This document shows, piece by piece, positions 57,241 to 64,000 of a DNA stretch of 64,000 nt (position 1 is its first letter; each line of letters starts with the position of its first letter). The stretch lies in NCBI RefSeq assembly GCF_018131005.1, contig NZ_JAFCJK010000007.1, positions 186,001-250,000 of the forward strand, read 5' to 3'. The position numbers and the translations under genes are program-made. Source of the stretch: Bradyrhizobium lablabi. Its GTDB lineage: Bacteria > Pseudomonadota > Alphaproteobacteria > Rhizobiales > Xanthobacteraceae. The notes under the pieces are model-generated. The model was not told the DNA's origin and ran no database searches. It saw only the letters and a program-made list of their open reading frames with translations.

Positions 57241-58062
57241 GAGAAACCTCCTGTTCGATTTCGATAGGCCAGCTTTGCAGTACTCTTGATTAGGTCGAAC
57301 CACGACGCGCGAACGTGAACCACCTCACATCTCACTCAGTCGTGTTTTCCGCAAAATTCTGGACTATCGTCTTCCGAGCGCACGGCCTGCCGCAAGCAGG
57401 TGTGAAGCCCCGCGCCACGACGGATACGGGCAAGTATGTTGGGCGCGCTCTCGCGCCTTTTCCGTCGTGTTCTGATGCGAAGCAATTCGACTGCCTTCGG
57501 TACCGGCGCAGCCTTGGCACCTTCGGCGGCCTTATAGAGTTAGGTGGTGCAGAATTTCGTCTGCGACGCCCAGAAGCGGGCTGCCGATGAACACAGCGAA
57601 GGCGAAACGCGGAGGTTGATCAGATAATCTATTGGTTGACTGGCTACGGTCAGAAGGAGTTGGACGCAGCTGGAAAAACAAGCCGACTTTGAGACGTTCT
57701 TTGCAATGGCTCCTAAGATCAATCCTTCGCGGGCCCCGATCACGGGCGTGATTTGTGGTGTCCGAGTGGAGGATATCAAGGAGCGAACTATGCTGGAATT
57801 CGCTGCCTGGATAAACTAATCGACGAGTCAGCTCGTGGAAAAGCAATGGACCAAATTCTGCGAAGGTAATGATCTTGAGCGACCGAGCCTCCGTCAACTC
57901 GGCTCGGCGTAGCCGCCAATGTCAGCTTGTAGCCCCGAGCCGCCTTTCGGCGATATCCGCTGTTCCGCCGCTCTCAGGGGATAAGCCGACATCCGGCGAA
58001 CGGTCAAAGACGACGCGAGTGACCTCGTCTGTTTTTACACGGCCAAGACCCTGGCCGATCTC
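57241..58062. other. Intergenic stretch downstream of the porin gene
   Basis: No gene is supported; frames at 57315-57590 and 57532-57897 have no domain. From about 57905 the sequence is decayed repeat text ending in the 37-base direct repeat at 57980-58016. Confidence 0.5.
57980..58016 (+). repeat. 37-bp direct repeat, copy 1 (pair at 59721-59757)
   Basis: GATAAGCCGACATC-GGCGAACGG-CAAAGACGACGC occurs here and at 59721-59757 with two mismatches, same orientation, 1.74 kb apart, flanking the outer-membrane protein gene. Confidence 0.8.
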
Positions 58063-59499
58063 CTACCTCTCGGGGAATAGCAGGGACAATTCGGCTCGCA
58101 ATTGCCAATTGGGCGTGCCGGTTGGACGAACGACGTTGTAATAGCCGGATATGTATGCGCTCACCGGCTGGTCGCCGAGCCTGAAGATTCGACCAATGCC
58201 GCCACCGATCGGTACCGTCCACTGCTGCCCTGGAGCGGCGAGCCAGTTCGACGTGATTACCGGCGAACTTGTCAGGAACCAGCCGTGCGCCATGTTGTAG
58301 TTGACAAACGGCTGCGCGAGAAATTCGTTCACGTTCTGGCGCAACGGATTGCCGCCAACCGACCACTGATTGTTGACCAACACGCCGATCACCCAATGTC
58401 CCGGCGTTGTCAGGAAGACGGCCGTGGGACCGACCAGCACCCTTCCCTGTCCAAGAATAGGATCGGTCGCAGACGGGACCGTGAAGACGGGACCGAGGCC
58501 CCAGATCAGAGCGCCTGGATGGGTGGGGGTGAAAAAGAACTGCTGAGTGATGTCGCCAATTCCATTCGTGTTGCTGTTAAAGAGCGGGCTAGGCTGACTG
58601 ATCACGGGCATGATGGTGCGCGAGATTAGGTTCCAGTCCGCATTGAGGCGCAGCGGCACGACCGGCTGAATGTTGAGTACTTCCTGGGTCCGGTTGAACG
58701 GCCCGGTGTTGAAATTCGTGTTGCTTTGGAACGGAACGCTGACGAGATCGGCGATAGGGTTCTGCGATTTTTTGGCCAGATCTTCGTCTTCGGAGGGGTC
58801 GGCTGAATGGCCGGTTCTTGTGGGCGCGGCCGTATCGGCAAGGCCGCTCTCGAACTTGTAGTTCGCACCGAGCTTGACCATTTGAAGATCGCGGTTCAGC
58901 TGGATTGGTGGGGCCGTGGCGGAAGTCCAGTTTCCGAGGAAAATCTGATCGTATTCGAGTTTCAGGGTCCAGTGCGGTTTGAAGCCGTACTCGACGCCCA
59001 CTCCAGCCAGCCAGCCAGAACTGGTGTTGGACCCCTGCCAGGTGACGCCGGGAAAGTTCAACGACGCATTGCTCTGCACCCAGCCACCGCCAAACTTGCC
59101 GTAGACAAGCCAATTATCCTCTACGAGGCCGACCCGGCCTGCAATCGTTCCAATCCAGTTCTGGCTCACGGAGCCGAGCGTAGGAGTAGGAAGCGCGGGA
59201 TGACCAAATGTCGCCCCATCGAACTCACCCTCCACGCCAAATAGAAGATGGCCCGCCTGGAAATTGTAGCCGGCTTGAACACCACCGATGAATTCGGTGA
59301 GGCCGCCATAGAAATTATTGCCTGGAATGTTCAGGCTGCCGTTGGTCCACGCGCCACCGAGATTTGCGCCGAGATAAAATCCGGACCAGTTGTACGGCGG
59401 CAAAGGGGGCGGCGGAGCTTTCACCGGCATATCTGCAGCACGCGCCGTAACACTCGCGCAGATTGCACATAGGGCAGCGCTTGCAAGGAACGACTTCAT
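58063..59499 (-). CDS. Outer membrane protein: Omp25-like barrel fused to a second barrel-like domain
   Basis: The 478-residue product has a signal peptide (MKSFLASAALCAICASVTAR, then AADMPVKAPPP) typical of rhizobial porins. It is followed by an Omp25/RopB-type 8-strand barrel to about residue 215 (NWSGFYLGANLGGAW, GGVQAGYNFQAGHLLFGVEG, GVEYGFKPHWTLKLEYDQIF). After a polar linker (about 225-250) comes a second region of 230 residues (NPIADLVSVPFQSNTNFNTG, PGHWVIGVLVNNQWSVGGNP, SAYISGYYNVVRPTGTPNWQ) that normally occurs as a separate secreted beta-rich protein. The ATG at 59499 gives the signal peptide; the longer frame upstream is non-coding. Confidence 0.8.
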   Translation of the reverse strand: MKSFLASAALCAICASVTARAADMPVKAPPPPLPPYNWSGFYLGANLGGAWTNGSLNIPGNNFYGGLTEFIGGVQAGYNFQAGHLLFGVEGEFDGATFGHPALPTPTLGSVSQNWIGTIAGRVGLVEDNWLVYGKFGGGWVQSNASLNFPGVTWQGSNTSSGWLAGVGVEYGFKPHWTLKLEYDQIFLGNWTSATAPPIQLNRDLQMVKLGANYKFESGLADTAAPTRTGHSADPSEDEDLAKKSQNPIADLVSVPFQSNTNFNTGPFNRTQEVLNIQPVVPLRLNADWNLISRTIMPVISQPSPLFNSNTNGIGDITQQFFFTPTHPGALIWGLGPVFTVPSATDPILGQGRVLVGPTAVFLTTPGHWVIGVLVNNQWSVGGNPLRQNVNEFLAQPFVNYNMAHGWFLTSSPVITSNWLAAPGQQWTVPIGGGIGRIFRLGDQPVSAYISGYYNVVRPTGTPNWQLRAELSLLFPER

Positions 59500-59921
59500 G
59501 ACGCCCCAGGTAGGGTAACGATGATGCCAAATCTTCCAAATGCCGGGATATTCAACCATGAGGCGTGGCTTTTGGGTGTAACTTGGTAGGCACACCTGCA
59601 AGGAATCCGATGGATGCCTGACCCGAATTCTTGCTGCGCCGCCGGCCGCTGATGCCTGAACCTGGACGATCAGCGACGCATGCCTTCCGCTGACGGGGGC
59701 AGACCGATCGCCGCCATGAAGATAAGCCGACATCGGGCGAACGGACAAAGACGACGCTCATGATCCCAAAGCCGACATGGAGCAGTGTTTCACCGACCGC
59801 AACAGATTTGGAATTCGACGATAAGAAGCGGAGTTTGGCCGACCAGATTCAGACGTAGATCCTCTCCCTGTCGCTGGCGACGCCAGCGATCTTCTACCAA
59901 TCTGACCAAGGAGCCATATGA
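59500..59921. other. Upstream region of the porin and the SnoaL-like gene
   Basis: No gene is supported. It holds the second copy of the 37-base repeat (59721-59757) and decayed repeat text around 59640-59780. Confidence 0.5.
59721..59757 (+). repeat. 37-bp direct repeat, copy 2 (pair at 57980-58016)
   Basis: Same orientation as copy 1; differs at two positions (C/G after GACATC and T/A after AACGG). It lies 220 bases upstream of the porin start. Confidence 0.8.
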
Positions 59922-60371
59922 ATGAGCAAGGAAGAAGATAATAAAGCGGTTGTCGGCCGCTGGTTCACGGAGTTTTGGGGCAAGACCGTCAACCTCGGCG
60001 TTATCGACGAGATCGCCGCGCCGGACATGCTATTGAAATATTCGCTGCACGAGCCCCGCCGCGGACGCGACGACATTCGGGCGTTCATGACGGATTTCCG
60101 GGCTGCATTCCCCAATCTCAATTTCTGGGGAACGGCCGATCTCATCGCCGAGGGTGACTATGTGGTCGGTCAGTGGGAAGGCGGCGGCACGCACACGGGG
60201 CCCGCTTTCAAAGACTTCCTGATCGGCGATCTGCCGGCCGCTACCGGACGCAAGATGCACTTCACCGGCACCACCGTGCTGAAGGTGGTCGACGGCAAGA
60301 TCGTCGAGGAGGTCGGCCTCGACGATGGTGTCACCGCGCTGACTCAACTTGGGTTACTGAAGGCCGCGTAA
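59922..60371 (+). CDS. SnoaL-like ester cyclase family protein
   Basis: The 149-residue NTF2-fold product has the SnoaL blocks FTEFWGKTVNLGVIDEIAAP, EPRRGRDDIRAFMTDFRAAF, GDYVVGQWEGGGTHTGPAFK, KMHFTGTTVLKVVDGKIVEE. Members often isomerise or hydrate small molecules, or only bind them. AAGGAG lies 10 bases before the ATG. A strong terminator follows at 60406-60440. Confidence 0.85.
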   Translation: MSKEEDNKAVVGRWFTEFWGKTVNLGVIDEIAAPDMLLKYSLHEPRRGRDDIRAFMTDFRAAFPNLNFWGTADLIAEGDYVVGQWEGGGTHTGPAFKDFLIGDLPAATGRKMHFTGTTVLKVVDGKIVEEVGLDDGVTALTQLGLLKAA

Positions 60372-60405
60372 TCGGCAAGATCGAGCACTGCCGGCACAGT
60401 GGAGC

Positions 60406-60440
60406 GAGGCCCGCACCGATTTGCGGGCCTCATTTGTGTG
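60406..60440 (+). terminator. Rho-independent terminator after the SnoaL-like gene
   Basis: GAGGCCCGCA (60406-60415) and TGCGGGCCTC (60422-60431) form a perfect 10-base stem with a 6-base loop, followed by ATTTGTGTG. Confidence 0.75.
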
Positions 60441-60498
60441 ATCAGCTTGGAAGGGCATTGAATCCCGGCTTTGCTTTGGGCCCGTCGTGCCGTCCGGA

Positions 60499-60517
60499 TT
60501 TGAAAGCAAGGATCGGA
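60499..60517 (+). promoter_or_regulatory. Candidate Ada box, copy 1 (upstream of ada)
   Basis: TTTGAAAGCAAGGATCGGA lies 48 bases before the ada start. The same element recurs at 62027 and 63217. E. coli Ada binds AAT plus GCAAA/AAAGCG-type boxes, so GAAAGCAAG is a plausible equivalent. Confidence 0.5.
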
Positions 60518-60564
60518 GTGTATTCTCGGAAAGCGGGTGGCAGTGTTGGCCGTCCTGTGACGTC

Positions 60565-61686
60565 ATGCAATCGATGGACGCGAATCTCAAAAAGACCGGG
60601 AAGACGACACAGCTCCCCGTTGCGGCAGACCCGCGATGGGCGCGGGTTCTTGCACGAGACAGGACGGCCGATGGCGAATTCTGGTATTCGGTTGCGACGA
60701 CCGGAGTCTACTGCCGGCCTTCGTGTCCTTCGCGCACCGCGAACCCTAAGAATGTTCAGTTGCATGACACTCTGGAGAGCGCCAAGGCGACCGGCTTTCG
60801 GCCGTGCCTGCGCTGCAATCCGGACGGGCTATCGATCGAGGCAGAGAACGCCGCACTCGTTGTCAAAGCATGCCGTCTTATCGAAGAGAGGCAAGAAGAG
60901 CCGTCGCTCGAAGAGTTGGCTGATGCGGTTTGCTTGAGCCCCAGCTACTTCCACCGCACGTTCAAAGCGGCGACCGGCCTGACGCCCAAAGACTATGCCG
61001 TTGCCTATCGCGCCCACAAGGTTCGCGAAGGTCTCGTCTCGGGAAACAGCGTCACGGAGGCGATCTATGACGCTGGGTTCAATTCAAGCGGCCGGTTCTA
61101 CGAAAAATCCACTTGCATGCTCGGCATGACACCATCGCAATACCGCGCAGGTGGCGCGAACGAGGAGATCAAGTTTGCGGTGGGCCAGACGTTCTTGGGT
61201 GCCATTCTTGTTGCGTCCAGCACGAAGGGCGTTGCCGCGATCCTTTTGGGCGATGATGCGGAGGCGCTGCTCCGCGATCTGCAGGACCGCTTCCCAAAAG
61301 CCTGCCTGATCGGTGCCGATCAGGAATATGAGGCTATGGTCGCGCGCGTTGTCGGCTTCGTGGAAGCACCGAAACTCGGCCTCGATCTGCCGCTCGATGT
61401 CCGAGGCACCGCCTTTCAACAGCGTGTTTGGCAGGCGCTCCAGGAAATACCCGTCGGTGCGACTGTCACCTATGCTGATCTCGCGCAACGCATAGGTTCC
61501 TCCAAGTCAGTGCGCGCGGTCGCCGGCGCTTGCGCCGCAAACAAGCTCGCTGTCGCAATTCCCTGCCACCGCGTGATTCGCACCGATGGTTCGGTTTCGG
61601 GCTACGCGTGGGGAGTTGAGCGAAAGCGCGCCCTGCTCGACCGGGAGGCGTCGCAGGAAGTCCACGTGCCCGCCCGAAACTTCTGA
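60565..61686 (+). CDS. ada: Bifunctional alkylation-response regulator/O6-methylguanine methyltransferase Ada
   Basis: The 373-residue product has all three Ada modules. The N-terminal zinc domain has Cys50, Cys54, Cys81 and Cys84 (GVYCRPSCPSR and CLRCNPDG; Cys50 is the methylphosphotriester acceptor). An AraC-type HTH lies at about 95-195 (SLEELADAVCLSPSYFHRTF). The alkyltransferase domain holds Cys334 in LAVAIPCHRVIR. After self-methylation it activates its own promoter and other repair genes. The ATG at 60565 is preferred over the upstream open frame because the family N-terminus begins there. Confidence 0.94.
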   Translation: MQSMDANLKKTGKTTQLPVAADPRWARVLARDRTADGEFWYSVATTGVYCRPSCPSRTANPKNVQLHDTLESAKATGFRPCLRCNPDGLSIEAENAALVVKACRLIEERQEEPSLEELADAVCLSPSYFHRTFKAATGLTPKDYAVAYRAHKVREGLVSGNSVTEAIYDAGFNSSGRFYEKSTCMLGMTPSQYRAGGANEEIKFAVGQTFLGAILVASSTKGVAAILLGDDAEALLRDLQDRFPKACLIGADQEYEAMVARVVGFVEAPKLGLDLPLDVRGTAFQQRVWQALQEIPVGATVTYADLAQRIGSSKSVRAVAGACAANKLAVAIPCHRVIRTDGSVSGYAWGVERKRALLDREASQEVHVPARNF

Positions 61687-61697
61687 GATCCGGCCCG

Positions 61698-61943
61698 ATG
61701 GATCCTCGCACCACACCGAACGGCAGGCTCGATAAACGTGTGCGTGTCGAGGCGACGTCCGATGCGAGCCCGGCCCTGATGCAGTCCGATACCGCCAAGG
61801 TCACAGTGATGCGTCATTTGCGCAAACTCGTCGCGGACGGGTTCGCCGAATGGCAAACGCTGGACGACGGGACCATCCACCTGCGGCTAATTACGGGCGA
61901 GACGTATCTCCTTGAACAGGCCACGATCACGCGCATCGCGTGA
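61698..61943 (+). CDS. Small hypothetical protein after ada
   Basis: The 81-residue product has a polar N-terminus and a conserved-looking C-terminal half TVMRHLRKLVADGFAEWQTL, DDGTIHLRLITGETYLLEQA. It follows ada by 11 bases and is followed by a terminator, so it is probably co-transcribed. I do not recognise the family; a short winged-helix-like fold is possible. Confidence 0.55.
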   Translation: MDPRTTPNGRLDKRVRVEATSDASPALMQSDTAKVTVMRHLRKLVADGFAEWQTLDDGTIHLRLITGETYLLEQATITRIA

Positions 61944-61975
61944 TTGGTGAGACGTATCTCTCCTCCTCTTTCGCC

Positions 61976-62000
61976 AAGCCGTGCGCTCGGCTTTTTGCTT
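61976..62000 (+). terminator. Rho-independent terminator after the ada operon
   Basis: AAGCCG-TGCGCT-CGGCTT followed by TTTGCTT; a 6-base stem with a T-rich tail. Confidence 0.65.
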
Positions 62001-62026
62001 CGTCAGCGGCCTGAAACCCTTCTCGA

Positions 62027-62045
62027 TTTGAAAGCAAGCATCGGA
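62027..62045 (+). promoter_or_regulatory. Candidate Ada box, copy 2 (upstream of the alkyltransferase gene)
   Basis: TTTGAAAGCAAGCATCGGA, 61 bases before the start at 62106; differs from copy 1 at one base. Confidence 0.5.
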
Positions 62046-62105
62046 GTTTGGCGTAGAGCGCTTTTGCGTACGTTCAGTCACGAGAACAGATGAAGGAGAC
62101 GATCC

Positions 62106-62639
62106 ATGAATCTCGCGACATACGCTGACCTTTCGGCTGACCCGACCACCACCCCCTCCGACGTTCTCTTCTACGCGACCGGCGGCTGCGCGTTCGGCAC
62201 GGTTCTGATCGCCCGCAGTGTCAAGGGTGTTTGCGCGATCCTCCTCGGTGAGGACGCCCGCGCACTGGAAGATGATCTTGCGAGACGCTTCCCGCACTCC
62301 ACGTTCGTTCCGAACGAGGCGATGATTCGTGACGCCCTGGCGAAAGTGACGCGCTATGCCGACAAGCCCTCCGAAGGACTCGATCTCACGCTCGATATGC
62401 GCGGCACTCCCGTCCAGCGCCGCGTGTGGAACGCGATTCGTTCAATCCCGCTCGGCAAGACAAAGAGCTATATGGAGGTGGCTCGCCTGATCAACTCCGC
62501 CTATCCCCAGGTCACCGCCCGCATCGTCGCGAATGCCTGCGCTGCCAATCCGCTCGCGCTCGTCATCCCATGTCATCGCGTCATTCGCGGCGACGGCGAA
62601 CTTGCCGGTGGTTGCCAAGGTCTCGAGCGCGAGCGCTGA
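62106..62639 (+). CDS. Methylated-DNA-protein-cysteine methyltransferase (Ogt/Ada C-domain type), C-terminus frameshifted
   Basis: The 177-residue product repairs O6-alkylguanine. Its ribonuclease-like N-terminal part (CAFGTVLIARSVKGVCAILL) and DNA-binding/active domain (VQRRVWNAIRSIPLGKTKSY, ARIVANACAANPLALVIPCH with Cys156) match the Ada C-domain and lack the Ada regulatory part. It ends GGCQGLERER, whereas the expected end resembles GVERKRALLDREASQ. That text is present in another frame (ALISRETSQRMKR), so a one-base loss is likely just before the stop. The active site is intact. Confidence 0.85.
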   Translation: MNLATYADLSADPTTTPSDVLFYATGGCAFGTVLIARSVKGVCAILLGEDARALEDDLARRFPHSTFVPNEAMIRDALAKVTRYADKPSEGLDLTLDMRGTPVQRRVWNAIRSIPLGKTKSYMEVARLINSAYPQVTARIVANACAANPLALVIPCHRVIRGDGELAGGCQGLERER

Positions 62640-62709
62640 TTTCTCGAGAAACAAGCCAGCGCATGAAGCGCGTGGACGAATGGCCTCGTCGCGAAAAGGC
62701 AGGACGTTA

Positions 62710-63201
62710 ATGAAACTCGCCAAGATAACAGATGAGACAATCGGGCTCGTCGTGACCCTTCCCAATGGACCGCATATCGTCGACATCGCCAAAAGTGTGG
62801 GCGTCTTTGCGCCGCACGACCCCCTGTCGAACGGCATCTTGAACGGAACGTTCAAGGATGGCGGCGACTGGCCATCGATCGTCAAGCACTGGGCGCGATT
62901 GCAGTGGTCACTCAATCGGCTTGCTCTCGTCGCCGAAACCTGCCCGGATCACCCCTGCCTCGTCCTTCAATCTCTTGCCGATCGGAATTTGAAGGGTGAG
63001 CCTTCCAATTCGATTGTGGCGATCGAGATCACGGACATGCAGCCGCGCGAACAACGGGATCCGACTGGCCGGCGTGCCATGGAACAGCAATTCGTGGCGC
63101 CGCTTCAGGATGCGACCGAAGCGGACTCGGCTGCCGCGCCAGAGACAGCTCAAATCATCGGCTTCGTGCGTCCCAACAGTGACGAGTTCTCGAAACGGTG
63201 A
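62710..63201 (+). CDS. Hypothetical protein next to alkyltransferase gene (FAH N-domain-like?)
   Basis: The 163-residue product starts MKLAKITDETIGLVVTLPNG and PHIVDIAKSVGVFAPHDPLS, then GGDWPSIVKHWARLQWSLNR. The opening resembles the N-terminal domain of fumarylacetoacetate-hydrolase-family proteins (strand pattern ending in VDIA), but no catalytic domain follows. The second half is polar. An upstream open frame begins earlier but the ATG at 62710 gives the sensible start. It may be co-transcribed with the alkyltransferase gene. Confidence 0.55.
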   Translation: MKLAKITDETIGLVVTLPNGPHIVDIAKSVGVFAPHDPLSNGILNGTFKDGGDWPSIVKHWARLQWSLNRLALVAETCPDHPCLVLQSLADRNLKGEPSNSIVAIEITDMQPREQRDPTGRRAMEQQFVAPLQDATEADSAAAPETAQIIGFVRPNSDEFSKR

Positions 63202-63216
63202 CGCATCGTTTTCGCG

Positions 63217-63235
63217 TTTGAAAGCAAGCACCGGA
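63217..63235 (+). promoter_or_regulatory. Candidate Ada box, copy 3
   Basis: TTTGAAAGCAAGCACCGGA, 59 bases before the GTG of the NTF2-like gene at 63276; one base different from copy 2. Confidence 0.45.
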
Positions 63236-63275
63236 TCGGGACGCGGGATCAGTTCGAAAGCATGAAAACACAGAG

Positions 63276-63572
63276 GTGATCGCCTCGATCAGTGCGGAAG
63301 AGCTCAGCTACAGCCACTCTAACGCCAAGATTGACACCAAGGCGTCTCTCCTCAACGGCATTGCCACCGCAAATTACAAATGGACCTCGCTCGAATACAA
63401 GGACCCCACGATCCGCGTCGTAGGCCCGGCGGCCATCGTGCGCTTCAACTTTGTCGGCGAGCAGGAATTTACCGACGGCAAGAAAACCCCGCAGAACCTG
63501 CACATCCTGATGAACTGGCAGAAGCAGGGCAACGACTGGAAGCTCCTGTCACGGGCGGCGACCAAGCTCTGA
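63276..63572 (+). CDS. NTF2/DUF4440-like protein, probably 5'-truncated
   Basis: The 98-residue reading (GTG start) contains the core of the fold: EELSYSHSNAKIDTKASLLN, GIATANYKWTSLEYKDPTIR, VVGPAAIVRFNFVGEQEFTD, QNLHILMNWQKQGNDWKLLS. Family members have about 25-30 more N-terminal residues forming the first helix, and no good ribosome binding site precedes the GTG. The gene appears to have lost its 5' end, possibly by joining to the Ada-box region upstream. Confidence 0.6.
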   Translation: MIASISAEELSYSHSNAKIDTKASLLNGIATANYKWTSLEYKDPTIRVVGPAAIVRFNFVGEQEFTDGKKTPQNLHILMNWQKQGNDWKLLSRAATKL

Positions 63573-63715
63573 GCGCGGCGCAGCATTGGGTCGAGACCTC
63601 TCCGAGCAGGGGTTGCGAATCGAGAGGCCCAGCGCACATTCACAGGACGGCGAGGTACATCACTCTCGCCGGGATCGGCACGCATAACGAGGCCAGTCGC
63701 TCAACCTTGACGTGC

Positions 63716-64000
63716 TCAACCGCGATAGATCGGTGCACCCGCAGGTGAGGCTGTCGCGCCGCCATCGACGAACAGTTCCTGCCCCTGCACATGCGCCGCA
63801 TCATCTGAGGCCAGAAACAATACCGTTTTCGAGATGTGATCCGGCTCGCCCATCCGCCCGAGCGGCGTGGTCTTCGCGATGCGTGCTTCGAACGCCTTCT
63901 CGGCTTCGGGCGTGGCGGTCGCAGCGCCCCAGATCGGCGTGCGAGCCGCGCCCGGCGCCACCACATTGACGCGGATCCCCCGCGGCGACAGTTCTGATGC
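63716..64000 (-). CDS. SDR-family oxidoreductase, C-terminal part (cut by window edge)
   Basis: The 94-residue C-terminal piece reads ASELSPRGIRVNVVAPGAAR, TPIWGAATATPEAEKAFEAR, PLGRMGEPDHISKTVLFLAS, DDAAHVQGQELFVDGGATAS. This is the standard end of classical short-chain dehydrogenases (RVNxVxPG, GRxGEPxxIxxxVxFLASD, GxxxxVDGG). The NAD-binding and catalytic YxxxK parts lie beyond the window. Confidence 0.88.
   Translation of the reverse strand, partial: ASELSPRGIRVNVVAPGAARTPIWGAATATPEAEKAFEARIAKTTPLGRMGEPDHISKTVLFLASDDAAHVQGQELFVDGGATASPAGAPIYRG

Noticed and set aside
57532..57897. 121-codon minus-strand frame with ATG
   Set aside because: No domain or signal, and overlapping alternatives are equally good; treated as chance.

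Overview
The window looks like chromosome of a Bradyrhizobium-type alphaproteobacterium (order Rhizobiales). The evidence is high-GC coding sequence, the gatCAB and pyrB-pyrC-plsY neighbourhoods, many small proteins of types common in that genus, an Omp25-like porin and four perfect TTGA-N6-TCAA (FixK/FNR) boxes. All function calls come from reading translations and motifs by eye; no database search was possible.

Region 1 (1-21069) is the right-hand part of a tailed-phage prophage. Its right end is marked by a tyrosine integrase and a 3' fragment of tRNA-Ser(GCT) at 21007-21069, read here as attR; the left end lies outside the window. Most phage genes are on the minus strand in a tightly overlapping order: Cro-like repressor, early small genes, HNH, MT-A70 methyltransferase, more small genes, a frameshifted replication gene carrying iteron-like repeats, a NusG-like antiterminator, a terminator, HNH, small terminase, large terminase, portal, S49 protease and major capsid (cut by the window edge). 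Two blocks of non-phage DNA interrupt the structural module. One (437-2304) holds small Bradyrhizobium-type genes. The other (6265-10769) holds a Tat-exported arylsulfatase, a membrane peptide, each behind a FixK-type box, and a DUF4239 gene broken by an amber codon.

Region 2 (21070-28938) is accessory and gene-poor. Its main content is a three-gene overlapping operon (GMC oxidoreductase, O-methyltransferase, Gfo/Idh/MocA oxidoreductase) bracketed by copies of a small secreted-protein gene, followed by a Sel1-like protein and a 30-residue lysine-rich peptide.

Region 3 (28939-46243) is mostly core: gatB, gatA and gatC with two small extra genes, nitronate monooxygenase and a divergent LysR regulator, a secreted trypsin-like protease fused to a DRGH nuclease, a secreted cyclase, ruvX, an AEC transporter, a CPBP protease, an AidB-like acyl-CoA dehydrogenase, pyrB, a degenerate pyrC-like gene and plsY. 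Gene remnants are scattered through it (patatin, second nitronate monooxygenase, internally deleted D-Ala-D-Ala dipeptidase).

Region 4 (46244-64000) begins with an island that appears to separate plsY from dprA. It carries an amidase, a FixK-box gene of unknown function, a FixK-box universal stress protein, an aminoglycoside-phosphotransferase-like kinase, an ABC-binding-protein remnant and a peptidoglycan-binding protein. After dprA come an HxlR regulator and azoreductase pair, small membrane or secreted proteins, a two-barrel outer membrane protein flanked by a 37-bp direct repeat, a SnoaL-like protein, and an Ada/alkyltransferase cluster with three copies of a TTTGAAAGCAAG element. The window ends inside an SDR gene.
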